In this document: piece by piece, positions 1 to 10,889 of the stretch
Position numbering within the stretch: the first letter of the stretch is position 1
Layout of the letters: every line of letters begins with the position of its first letter
Assembly: GCA_907163375.1 (NCBI GenBank)
Contig: CAJQUW010016962.1
Span: 184,501-248,500 of the forward strand
Length of the DNA stretch: 64,000 bases
DNA from: Prostheceraeus crozeri
Taxonomy: Eukaryota; Platyhelminthes; Polycladida; Euryleptidae
Reading direction: 5' to 3'
Translations under genes and position numbers: made by a program
The notes under the pieces: model-generated
The model's input: only the letters and a program-made list of their open reading frames with translations
Told to the model about the DNA's origin: nothing
The model's database searches: none

Positions 1-940
1 TTATTATTTGAGTGTCTGATTAGAATTGATGGTAGATAACTCTGACAAACCATCTGCCTGGATTGCCAGTCATATGAAAACGTCTTCAGACGATGTTGGT
101 GACATGCTTGATTGCTCCCGGGACTGTTCAGCGGTGCTGAATACAACTCAGAGATTTTTGAAAATGCATGTGAATTAAGTTTAGCATGATACTATTTTAT
201 TGTTATATCGGACAGAAAAATTACAGTAACTGCTCATCCTAATGAACAAATGCTCCTAAAATATTATGAGGTGTGCGCTTTTTATAATAAAAATGACAGC
301 TTCACTTATAAAGTTATCATGAGTAGTGTTGAAGGCTCTTGTCATTATTCATATAATAATTACATAGATGCAGTTGTGGATAAATGAACATGCTGATTCT
401 AACTTCATTTGTACTTTGTTAAAGACCTATAAGTAATTTGAATTGATTAAGAGGCTTAATTTCGTAAGAAGTTGACAAAAAATGCTAGATTTTAGAACTC
501 TACATCTAGACAAAGGTCAAATTTGTGTTTTCCCAAGGGCTATATTTAATAAGATTTGACATAATAATCAGAAATACATAAAAAAATTGATGTCACAGAA
601 AATCAGAGTCCTGGCAATTATGGTTTTTTATTAATATCAACAAATGTATGTGAGCTCCAAAAGCCCCATCCAAGGCAGGTTTCAGAAAGGAGTGTTTCTG
701 GGCGGCAAAAGAAGCGCACAAGTAAAAAATCATTTCTTTCTATTTGCTTTAGATCTCAAGCTTCCAACTTTTTGATAGAATATGTGTCTATTTCATCATT
801 GAAAAATAGTACTACCACCAAACCAAATATCATTTATACTCAGATATTGTAATCAATCAAGAGTGCTATGAAATTCATTTCCGTATCAAATGAAGGTTTA
901 TAATATTTCTATTGTTTCCTCCGACTAAAGTGACGTATAG
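1..940. other. No gene recognised
   Basis: AT-rich, non-repetitive sequence. The only open frame of note is a short acidic one at 29-178 (49 codons) that matches nothing I recognise. No terminal repeat, tRNA or splice-bounded exon could be supported here. Confidence 0.5.
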
Positions 941-943
941 TTA

Positions 944-970
944 AGCCCGGTTCACATAACCGCTATTAGC
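944..970 (+). repeat. Left terminal inverted repeat of Harbinger element
   Basis: Twenty-seven bases identical to the reverse complement of 4077-4103, preceded by the TTA target duplication at 941-943. Confidence 0.92.
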
Positions 971-1102
971 GAGCGAACAGCGCTACTAGCATTAACGCAA
1001 ACAACAATGTGCGGCCGCACTTAGCTTTCAGCGATCGATCATCGCTATTATCGATTTCAACCACTTTTATAGCATTCACGTAAAAGCAAAGAGCTAGTTG
1101 CG

Positions 1103-2401
1103 ATGATGTATGCTGCAAAGAAGCTACGAATTGCTGTGGCGGTTGCTCTTCTCGTACGCAAGCGGAAGAAAAGAAGACGATGGTGGATTAGACCAGCTCT
1201 TCAACGCCGCAACGATTTTGGAGAATACGTTGGCCTTCTTCCTCATTTGCGTGATAGAGATACAGAAATATATTTCAAGTATATGCGTATGACTCCGGCA
1301 CAGTTTGATGATCTTCATTCAAAAGCACGACATCGACTTTCGACGATATCATCAAGAAGACCATCTGTTCCAACTGATGAAAAATTAATGATAACATTGT
1401 GCTACCTTGCGTCTGGTTGTCAGCAAGTGGATTTATCGCTACGTTTTGGAAGAGGAAGGTCTACGATATCTGGAATAGTTTATGCCACTGCCACTGCTAT
1501 TTATGAAGAGCTGATGCCAACTTATTTAAAGTTTCCTGACACGCAAGACGAATGGTTAACTATAAGCAAAGGATTTTGGGAGAAATGGCAGTTTCCCAAT
1601 TGCATTGGAGCGATCGACGGAAAGCATTTCTCTATCCAATGCCCCAAGAGAAGTGGTTCTTTATTCTACAATTACAAGCATCGCTTCAGCACATTGGTAA
1701 TGGCAATATGTGATAGTGAATACAAGTTCACATACTTGGAAGCTGGAAGTTACGGCAGAGAAGGCGATGCCGGAGTTTTTTCTCGTTCTCGATTGTTTGA
1801 CGGTTTGGAACATCAACGATTCAATATACCTGAAAGCAAGTTTGTAAATGGTACAGACTTTCACGCACCTTTCGTGTTTTTGGGAGATGAAGCATTTCCA
1901 ATGAAATCATATTTTCTTCATCATATGCGCCCTTTTCCTGGAAGAGGTGGAAGTGTTCCGTTGGATTATGTCACGCGAGTGTACAATTATAGACTTTCAC
2001 GTGCTAGGAGGACTATTGAGAATGCCTTCGGTATCCTATCGGCAAGATGACGTCTTTTTCTAAGACCAGTCATTGCCGAGACTAACCACGTGGAAACTTT
2101 TATTCGTGCTGCATTTGTTCTGCATAATTACTTGCGCACGGCAGATCTAACTGTTGAAGAAGATATTGCAAAGCGCTACGCTCCTTCTTCGATGTTTGAT
2201 CAAGAGGAGACGAATGGAAATGTGCGTGAGGGTCACTGGAGACGCGAATTGACTGAATCTTCAGGAATCGTCCAAGCAAGGCGGCTTGGTGGCAACAGAA
2301 GCAGTGGGGAAGTGCGGCAACAACAAATGGCACTTGCAAACTTCTTTGTCAGTCCACAAGGTGCAGTATCTTGGCAATCAAGTATTGTGTCTGGTGATTA
2401 A
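1103..2401 (+). pseudogene. Harbinger transposase (DDE_Tnp_4), one in-frame stop
   Basis: DDE nuclease that cuts and reinserts the element. The 315-residue first part carries an arginine/lysine-rich N-terminus, a helix-turn-helix-like region (residues ~75-125) and the catalytic signatures GAIDGKH (first Asp), LGDEAF (second Asp) and RRTIENAFG (Glu). The frame continues after a single TGA near 2048 into the C-terminal segment (FIRAAFVLHNYLR), in the same reading frame, so one nonsense change, probably Trp to stop, separates the halves. The start at 1103 is the first Met of the frame after the terminal repeat. The partner gene lies downstream on the other strand. Family assignment is confident. 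Confidence 0.88.
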
Positions 2402-3122
2402 TGTGTTTCTTACGATTTCGTGTGTGCGTGGCGAAAGAGACTGATCACGTTGTATTAAACTTTCGAAATTTAATGAGACTACATCTGAATATAATTAGTC
2501 TTACTAGTAATGCCTTCTTTGGTTTTGGGGATACTTTTCATTCATAAAATGATACTGTCTCATCAAACCATTAAAGAGAAAGAGTAGTTATCAATTTACG
2601 AGTAATATTATCATAATCATTATTTGTCCTGTATTACCACTTTAACCCTCATTAGTCCACCAAATGAAAAAGCCTATTTGCCCAGTTAACTGTAGTCCAA
2701 GCATCTTTTCATTGTTTTTTAATTATTTTCTTAATTATTATATTATGCCACGCCAGTGTTTGATAATTAATTACAAATGTAGTCTGCTTGGCAAATTAAA
2801 ATGATTTTGAATTTGTTTGAATTATCCAAACCAAATGGAAATTCTCACTATGACCAATTACGCCCTGAGTATATTGGTCATAGCATCTTATTGCCGTACG
2901 AGTCATGCATTACAAATCATCTTTATCTTAAAAACGAAAAACTACTAATGTAGTCTGGTGAGTGCTAATACGCAGTCAATACATTAAAATATTCCAATGC
3001 GAGAAACCAAAATCTAATAAAAAGTAATACTTCGAGGAAAACTATTTTATTCCGTATATTTTTACAAAGTAGTCATTCGTTATCCGCTACATAGTTATCC
3101 GTTATCAAGAATAGTGGTTGAA

Positions 3123-3989
3123 TCACAAAGAAGAATACAACTGTCCCATAAATGATTCTGTAGATGGATGGCCATCATCACGAGATCCATCTGGATATTG
3201 ACTTTCCATGTAAGAATTTCTTTGTAGCTTATATAGTTCGAACCTTAAGTGTGCCATAGCATAGTCCTTCTCACGTTGTGAATTCATTCTTCGAACACCA
3301 TCTCCGATGGCTTTGCCAAACGCGGCATATTCGTCGTATTGGTTTTCAGTTTCAGTCAACTGCTCGACAAGTGTTTCAAGAAGGACAGTATCTGAAGACT
3401 TACCACGTTTCCTAGTGTTTGTAGTTTTAATTTTCGGTGTTTATATCGCATCTGTCTTGCAAGGTGATTCGTTATTTACCCCAGGTGAGTTTCCATCGAA
3501 ATTAAAAGTTTGTTCGTTGGAATAAGGGATGCTCTCACCACAATGCGGCTCTTCCTGTGGTATAATTTCGTTTGATGGAATATTTGACATTGTCTCCTTC
3601 GGCTCGTTTGGTTCATCAAGAAATGTCATTCTTGAATACACATCTAATCGCGCTTTAGTTGGTTTCACTGCGTTACCACTTGGTTGCTTTCTACTGTTCT
3701 TATATAAAAAATAGTCTCTTTTAAGACTGCGAAATCGTCTGATGCACCACTCGACCATTTGCCCAACTTCTTCCGCAACACATGCCCATGCCAATTGTTC
3801 GCTTTGGATGTCCTTGAATCTCCGACTCGCAATTTCATAAAGTATCTTCCTTTCGCTCACCTTGTCAATCAATAATTCATCCATCGCACTTTCCATTTCA
3901 AATGACAAATTCAGCTGTGTGCGTTTTACAAAATAGAACGCTGCTCTAAAGTTATTGGCGGCCGCTAATAGCGACGATATTGATCGCAT
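3123..3989 (-). pseudogene. Harbinger MADF/Myb-like accessory protein, one in-frame stop
   Basis: PIF/Harbinger elements carry a second protein that binds the transposon ends and helps bring the transposase into the nucleus. The N-terminal part (3441-3989) has a MADF/SANT-like pattern with aromatic and basic residues (ERKILYEIASRRFKDI, then WCIRRFRSLKRDYF). The C-terminal part (3123-3359) resembles a BESS-type interaction region (AAFGKAIGDGVRRM, QREKDYAMAHLRFELYKL). The two parts are in the same frame, separated by one TAA near 3450 followed by open reading. It lies convergent to the transposase within one pair of terminal repeats. Confidence 0.75.
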
Positions 3990-4076
3990 CTAGCTTTGAG
4001 TGTCAACGCACGTTGTTCGCATCGGCCACACTGAGCTGTGCGCGCCCGCTAGTAGCGACGTGAGTCAACGCACATT

Positions 4077-4103
4077 GCTAATAGCGGTTATGTGAACCGG
4101 GCT
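4077..4103 (-). repeat. Right terminal inverted repeat of Harbinger element
   Basis: Twenty-seven bases complementary to 944-970, followed by the TTA duplication at 4104-4106. Confidence 0.92.
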
Positions 4104-4241
4104 TTACCGCTCTGAGCCAAATTGCATGTCCAATGATGAGTCATTTTTTGAACTAGATTCTGGAGACTCAATTAACATCCACCTTGGTAACCACCTGGCT
4201 ATGAGGTTCGATCACATGCCGAGGTTTTCAAATCATTTGAT

Positions 4242-5183
4242 GTGGCAATGGCACGATTATCAGGTGAAGAAAGCTTTAGAGCTTTAGGGATGCTCCAAGG
4301 AGGACTAAGCTGCAGAGAGATAGCAAGACGTCTTGGATGCAATCATTCTACGATTATCAGACCTCGGCAACGTTTGAATGAGACTGGCATAGTCGATGAC
4401 CGCCAAAGTTCTGGTAGGCCTCGTGTGACCGACCACAGCCCAGAACAAAGAATCCGACGAGCGCATTTCATAGATCGATTCATGACAAGTACTCTTACCG
4501 CAAAGAAAATGTTAATTAGTCCTCCTTCTGTACGTCGTCGTTTGCACAAAGTGAACTGAAGGCTAGGAGGCCGTATCGTGGCAATCGCCTCCACTGGGCA
4601 AAGATGCACTCCAGATGGACAGGTAAAGCCTGGAGCTCAGTCCTTTTCACAGACGAGTCACGAATTTGTATAGAAGACAGGGTAGAAGGAAGCTCGTGTG
4701 GAGAAGGAGAGGAGAGCGTTACTCTGACAAGTGTGTACATGAAGGAATTCATGGGGAGGCGCCAACATGGTTTGGGGAGGAATCTCTGAAAATTGCAGGA
4801 CTCCCCTTCTCATTCTAGATGGTCACATTGTTGCAAAGCGCTGTACCGACGACGTTTTCAAAGTTGTTGTCCAGCCTTTTATGACTAGCCATACGGATTT
4901 GACTGTTTACCAACAGGATAATGCAACACCACATTCTGCATTCTCCATACAAACTTTCTTGAATTAGTGCTCTTTCTCTGTCTTACAATGGCCGCCATAT
5001 TCACCGGACTTATCCGCGATAGAGCATGTATGGGATATCTTAAAGAGAGCGATACGAAAACATCAACCTGAACCACGATCGCGATCTCAATTGGCCGGTC
5101 TCGCCAAACAAGAGTGGAATCGAATCCCTCAGGCAACTATATCCAACATCATTCGATCAATGAGGCGACGATTTTCAGCTTGA
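4242..5183 (+). pseudogene. Tc1-like transposase relic
   Basis: Decayed IS630/Tc1/mariner transposase. An N-terminal paired-like helix-turn-helix is visible (CREIARRLGCNHSTI, then GRPRVT), followed in other frames by the catalytic landmarks VLFTDESR (first Asp), QQDNATPH (second Asp) and SPDLSAIEHVWDIL (Glu), and a C-terminal stretch ending RSMRRRFSA. The pieces fall in several frames with several stops, so it is non-functional. I could not identify matching terminal repeats. It is distinct in sequence from the Tc1 elements at 6454 and 60566. Confidence 0.82.
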
Positions 5184-6453
5184 TTTAACTCATGCGGTGG
5201 ACATACTCAGTACTGAATAGGGCCTATTCCCCCGTTGTAAGTAGTGTAAAACAAGTTGGATATCAAAAGGAATGAATATTTGCTAATAAGCACCTATCTA
5301 AGCGGAAATTAAGCTAATTATCAAGGGAATTTCATGATCCGTTTTATAATGGATGTCTTCATGAAAAAGTAATAACATCTTCTTGTGCGTTCTTGGTTGA
5401 AAATTCAGATTTCTAATTCATTAAAGCAATAGCAGGTCATCGAGTTGCCAATTTAACAAATATTACCTCTTCAAGGCTGTTATGACACGTACAATCTGTA
5501 AAATAATATCATTTCCTTCTGCTTTGTTATCATGATCAATCAATTCCGTTGTAATTTCTTCAAAAGTCCATAAATGTGTATATCTCACATTTTGAAACAA
5601 TTCCGACTGTATCTCCTTTGAGTTCATTTAATAAAATCGAAAGTGTATACACATTAGGGACTTAATAAATGCGGAGTTACCACTCTACCTAACATACTTA
5701 CTCTATGAATCCGACTTTTCGCTTTGTTTACGTCAGTGAGACTAGAATGGGCAATAGCAGATGTTTGCTGATGGACATTTCGGTCGCTTATTTAGGCACT
5801 GAATCTGCTAGATCTTGTCCTAGGGTGGTGAAATGTACGTGCTTATATATAAAGAGAAATTACAATAATCGTGAATATTTGCAAAGATAAGCTGCCGGTA
5901 TCTCCCTATTGTCAAACACTGGAAGACGCTGTCGTTTAGGTGCCATTTCCATGACAACGCACGCTCACGAAGCTCTATTGTTTTCAATGTCCATGGCCGT
6001 TTTGTCCTTTGTTATTATAGAGTATCGGATTTCTATGGCTTAATAAATGGCATACATAGAAATTGATAACAATAAAACCGCTAGAATGGAAGAAGAGCTT
6101 CATGCAATACACAATAATGGCACAAAATCGCACGCATTTTCACTTAGATGCACTTGTCAACGGCTGAATCATTGGGTTAGAATTAGTCACATTTGCAATT
6201 CTAAGCTTTTCATTGGTTCTTCATGCCCTAACTTAGTTCCCCCGGATGTGCCGCGACCTTGCCAATTTCCATTCTAGTCAACTTCACATAAACAATCTAT
6301 TTCTATGATTGCATGGAAGTCAAGGGCAGACTACTCGAAAGAAATTATTGGGTAACGCTCATGCAGTGATGCAGGATGACAAAGAAGAAATATTCAGCTA
6401 TTCTCACCCAGAATATGGAAGGAACTGTTAACAATTCAAAATATTCCGTATTA
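5184..6453. other. No gene recognised
   Basis: AT-rich sequence with only short shadow frames. No repeat, exon or RNA gene could be supported. Confidence 0.5.
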
Positions 6454-8113
6454 CAGTCCGTTTCATAAAAAGTGGATCATCCTAAAATTTGACTACATAA
6501 AACATAAGTATGATACAGAAAGCATTTTTCATGTTATTTCATGTCCCTAATATATTTAAATGTCCTTATATAATCTGATAACCTATGATACAGAAACGGT
6601 TCTTAAGAAGCTAATATTTTGTGGCCCTACCCTTGTTGTCAATGACATTACCAATTCGTCTAGGCATTGATTCGATGATATCGTTGATTTTTGACTGATC
6701 TAACTTTCTCCACTCTCTTTTTAACAGTGACGTAAGTTGTGATACGCCATCTGTAGGTAGCAGTGAACGACGAACGTTACGTTTTAGAATACTCCATACA
6801 TTTTCTATGGGATTCAGATCAGGAGAACGAGCTGGCCAAGATAATGTCCTAAGCCCTAATTGAGACTTGCATAAGTTGACTCTACTACTCCTGTGACACG
6901 TAGCATTATCATCCATAAATAACCAAGTCGATGGATCACCAAGTTGATCTGTCATTTGGCCAATGTTCATTCGTAAAACATTCACATAGCGTTCAGAATT
7001 CATGGTTCCTTGCTGTATGTGAAGTTCAGAGCGGCCATTGGTCCAAGTGCCACCCCAAATCAGTAGACTCGCACCACCTTGTACCCGGGGACGATGTAAA
7101 TGTCTCGGAATTTCCTGATCAGATTTTATCCATAATCTCAATCGACCATCACTATCCTTCAGACGGACTGATGCCTCATCAGACCAGATAACCCGATCCC
7201 ATTGATTTCGCCAGTGACAATGACTCATTGCCCATCTGAGACGTCTTTTTGTATGCTGATCTGATAATTCGATCTGAGAGGGCCTCTTACAGCTCTTGAA
7301 ATTCGACTCAATAAGTCTTCTACGAATAGTGGACTTAGAAATAGACGAGTCTAGTGCAGCCATCTCAGTTAACGAGAGACTTGGATAAACTTTAACAAAT
7401 CTCAAAATTAGGCGGTCTCTACGTTTGGATGTTTTGCGTGGACGGCCAGAGCCCTCCCTCTTTACGACAGAGTCGAAAATCATCATTATGCCATCGATGC
7501 ACATTTGTGTAAGGGACATTTAGTCGCTTGCTTGTAGCTCGCAAAGAAAACCCTAGTTCTAGCAAGGCTGACACTTTGCCTTTTGTGAATGCGATCTCGT
7601 TATTGTTCATTTGTGCTTTGTATTGATTTCAACCGGTAAGAGATAGATTTCTAGCTGAAAGCATTCAGGAGTGCTGCCAACACCACCGCAACGAAGTCAG
7701 GAAGGTATGGAACATGAAGTCCAGTTAATCACATGTAGCAGTTACATTATTGTTGATGAATAATGGTGCTATACTGGCTCTGATTGACCGATTTTCTTTA
7801 TTTTTGTTTTGCTTGATAGCTTTTGGCTTGTAGAACAACATATTACATAACAAAGGAAACAAATGTAATTTTATAAGAGTGAGGTATGATTTTGTGTAAC
7901 ATTGCTAAATGAAGATCAAATTATGTACTACTTTTTTATCTATAACAGGAAAACAACTCAATATTCATGCTTGAAATTTCCAACAATCATATTAGTAAGT
8001 ACAACTGACATATCTTCCAAATTTCAGAGAAATTCGTTCAAGTTTGGCGGAGTTAGACAAAGTTGAAGTTAAGGCGATGTTTAAGGGTGATCCATTTTTT
8101 ATGAAACAATCTG
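6454..8113 (-). mobile_element. Tc1-like DNA transposon (family A, longer copy)
   Basis: Both ends carry ~30-bp inverted repeats (left CAGTCCGTTTCATAAAAAGT, right complementary with a few changes) flanked by TA at 6452-6453 and 8114-8115, the Tc1/mariner target duplication. The 1660-bp element holds one transposase gene on the minus strand plus ~500 bp of AT-rich non-coding sequence on its 5' side (7611-8113). A second, internally deleted member of the same family lies at 60992-62150. Confidence 0.9.
6611..7610 (-). pseudogene. Tc1-like transposase, one frameshift
   Basis: The catalytic part (6611-7519) is uninterrupted: a GRPRK AT-hook-like linker, VIWSDEAS (first Asp), LFMDDNATCH (second Asp) and SPDLNPIENVWSILKR (Glu), ending just inside the left terminal repeat. 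The N-terminal helix-turn-helix (MNNNEIAFTKGKVSALLE, then RLNVPYTNVHRW) lies in another frame at ~7487-7610 and the frames cross near 7455, so a single indel separates the DNA-binding and catalytic domains. Length after allowing for this is normal for Tc1 (~330-340 residues). Confidence 0.87.
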
Positions 8114-9173
8114 TAGTTTAATCGGCATTCATTTACTCATTTGACTCGTAATTGCGACATTGTTGAAGGACACAGATAATCCTCTGCCCAGTTTACCGAC
8201 ATGCTTCAATGCTATTATTTTCATATTTCATTTCATTTTAGGAAAAGCACTTCAGCATTATCATGGATTATTTTCATATTTTGTGAAAGTGCATTCATGA
8301 CGACGAGGATAAATAGTGATTAGAAAATAACCTGTGATGAAATTTTTTCGAGTTCTAATTATATCAATGATACATGTTCATTATCTTCTCAACACGAATA
8401 TATTGTAAAAGCATCAATTTGTGATGAAGTTATGAATTGATAGGTGAATGAGTTAAGCAAAAGTGAAACTGATTAAACAGTAGCCAGAATGTCGGAAACT
8501 GTCGTCCGTTGCTCTTCTGTGACGAACATAATGGAGTCCTGCCTAGATTCTGTTTTCCGAGTCAATAATTCCTTTGAAATTTTAACTCCGGACGTAGATT
8601 ACCACCGTTTTATCAATGAAAAGTCTTATTCAGTCACTTTATGGAGCATTGAGAAGACAAGCAGAAAAAAAGCACGCAGGCAATAATCTCTTTGAAAGAG
8701 AACAAAGCCTATTTAATATGGCTGGTGACTTAGGTCGATCGGGTTTTACAGCAATGCGAAAAACACAGTGCAAGGGTGATACCTCAGTGCAAAACATCCA
8801 AGCAGAAATTGAACAGCATCAAAACACATTTTGACTCAAACATACATGTTGCAGTGCTGGATGTCCCCTTACTAATGATGTGCGTGAGCTGTAACTTGGC
8901 AGGGCTTGGACCGATTCTGACTTCGGCATTCTAATTCACGAACGAACCTAGTCGGAGCCTTAGCATCTGGCTGGACCTGATGGACTTCGGAACTCATCAA
9001 TAACCGAACCTAGTCTGCTTAACGCATCAGAACTACCTTGACTTGACTGCCAACTGGTCCTGGCGTTCATGCTTTACAACTGAGGAGGTAACCTCATTAT
9101 GAATTCGACAACTTTCAGAAACCGACAGTCCATCAAAATACTTGCTGATTGGAAGCATACAGTATATACTTAT
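8114..9173. other. No gene recognised
   Basis: No feature supported. Short open frames at 8489-8834 have no recognisable motif and overlap each other in different frames, as expected by chance. Part of 8880-9110 is less AT-rich but shows no gene-like organisation. Confidence 0.45.
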
Positions 9174-9329
9174 ATGTAAAACGGAGCAAATCAAGGCAAT
9201 AGAAACAATTTAGGTTGGTAATTAGAATGACTATTAAACAAAAAAATCAGTTATTTCACTTTTTTTGGTTGTGAGTTCTAATTATTGACCTAAATTGTTT
9301 GTGTTGTCTTAATTTGTTCCGTTTTACAT
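9174..9329. repeat. Fold-back inverted repeat, ~55-bp arms
   Basis: The arm 9174-9228 (ATGTAAAACGGAGCAAAT...) is complementary, with several changes, to 9275-9329, around a ~46-bp spacer. The structure resembles a small fold-back or MITE-like element. No flanking duplication is clear. Confidence 0.7.
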
Positions 9330-10494
9330 TTTAACCACTGAGGATTGAGACGGAAGTCTTTGAAATAGTGCAATTAGGATTAAATTATTCTAATTTTGCT
9401 CTCTAAATTTTATGCCTTCATTTTCAATTGGTGATTGACCATGCCTGGTGTGTCTGTGAAAGCTAAATCAGTCTTTGTAAGGAGCATCAAAATTTCATTT
9501 GGAATCTAGTAAATATTAAGTCTTCTCACTATGTCTATACTGAGTGTTGCATTATAATAGGGACATTATGGTGCTTAAATTCATTTGCACTTGCTTATCT
9601 TGAGTGGCGAACTTACAGTCCTACATTATCTAACCTGCTATATGTTGTGCATAGCAGCAACAAAAGCAGCTATAAGTATTATTCTTTGTTTTAAAAATTC
9701 TATATTTGCCTGCTGAATATTAGGATGGAAAGTACAATCTAGTAAATTGCAAACCCTAGGTTACAAAACAAGTGTGTATCATTAGGTCTATTATTTTGAA
9801 AAAAGGCACGGAAGTCTCGAGTATCAACCGCCACTATCTATGATCTAGCGTCAATGCATCATTCGGAATAAGTAGAAGTATCAAGCTTAGAAGACTATTA
9901 TTATCTCAGAAAAATTAAGACGCTAATAATTACCAAAAGTGGTCAAAAACAGAACCAAATATTTGCTCTATCTCTCTCGATAAACTTTATTAGTCGCGCA
10001 GATGAATCTAAATCTGTGGGTACTGCGGTTAATTAAGGAAGTACATGCCTTTGGCGTCCATGGCCTTCTAACGGTCGGTGCGCACTGGAGCTCGTAATAG
10101 CTGCAGCTCCACTGATCGTAAAACTGTGTGGCTTATGCAGGCTGGTGTAAAGTTATAGGTGATCTGATTCGATTCGCGCACGAGTTACGACTTGATTCGA
10201 TCGACTGCAAATTTGATGAGCTGCAGGTCACAAGATTTAGGATTACCATACACATCATCGAACAGCAACGACTTGTTACAACAAGAACGGCAAATCCAGC
10301 TCCACAACTACTCATTCAATATATACTGACTGTTTCATAATGAATTACGGTAATAAAAAAGCGACGGCAAAGTTCTGACCGGTTCGAACCTTGTTATTTT
10401 ACGATCGATCGGAGATTTTCTGCTTTGTTCAAAACAGTGGTGTGAACATCGAATGGGATGCTAAATCCCACCTGACGCGCACTTGTTGGTTGTA
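9330..10494. other. No gene recognised; contains one dispersed repeat
   Basis: No coding feature supported. About 10028-10080 (around TTTGGCGTCCATGGCC and ACGGTCGGTG) is related to 13279-13339, so it is part of an old dispersed repeat of unknown class. Confidence 0.4.
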
Positions 10495-10885
10495 GGCTGG
10501 ACCAGGACACGGACTCGTTGGCTGCCGGTCAGACCAGGACTCAGACTGGTTGGTTACAGGCTGGACCAGGACTCTTCCTTGTTGGTTACAGGCTGGACCA
10601 GGACTCTTCCTTGTTGATTACGGGCTGGACCAGGACTCTTGTTGGTTACAGGCTGTACCAGGACTCTATCTCGTTGTTTATAGGTTGGACCAGGACTCTT
10701 CCTTGTTGGTTACAGGCTGGACCAGGACTCTGTCTCGTTGTTTATAGGTTGGACCAGGACTCTTCCTTGTTGGTTACAGGCTGGACCAGGACTCTGTCTC
10801 GTTGTTTATAGGCTGGACCAGGACTCTGTCTCGTTGTTTATAGGTTGGACCAGGACTCTGCCTCGTTGGTTACAGGTCGGACCCG
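10495..10885. repeat. 32-bp minisatellite, about 12 units
   Basis: Tandem units built on GGCTGGACCAGGACTCT with a period of 32 bp. Two spacer types alternate (TTCCTTGTTGGTTACA and TGTCTCGTTGTTTATA), and one unit is shortened near 10630. Open frames running through it are a by-product of the repeat. Confidence 0.92.
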
Positions 10886-10889
10886 TAAT

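Larger units (their letters stand above)
944..4103 (+). mobile_element. PIF/Harbinger DNA transposon, autonomous type
   Basis: The ends are perfect 27-bp inverted repeats beginning AGCCCGGTTCACATAACC, flanked on both sides by TTA (941-943 and 4104-4106), the target preference of PIF/Harbinger. Inside are the two genes this superfamily is known for, arranged convergently: a DDE transposase on the plus strand and a MADF/Myb-like DNA-binding protein on the minus strand. The spacer between them (2402-3122) is AT-rich and without a gene. Subterminal GCTACTAGC-type repeats lie just inside both ends. At 3160 bp the length is normal. Each gene carries one in-frame stop, so this copy is probably recently inactivated. 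Confidence 0.9.

Noticed and set aside
29-178. 49-codon acidic frame, possible exon
   Set aside because: No splice site, homology or neighbouring exon supports it.
8489-8834. Overlapping frames of 65 and 72 codons
   Set aside because: Different frames, no motifs, chance length in this sequence.
10518-10811. Repetitive open frames with GWTRTL/GLDQDS repeats
   Set aside because: They follow from translating the 32-bp minisatellite in several frames; no start context or homology.
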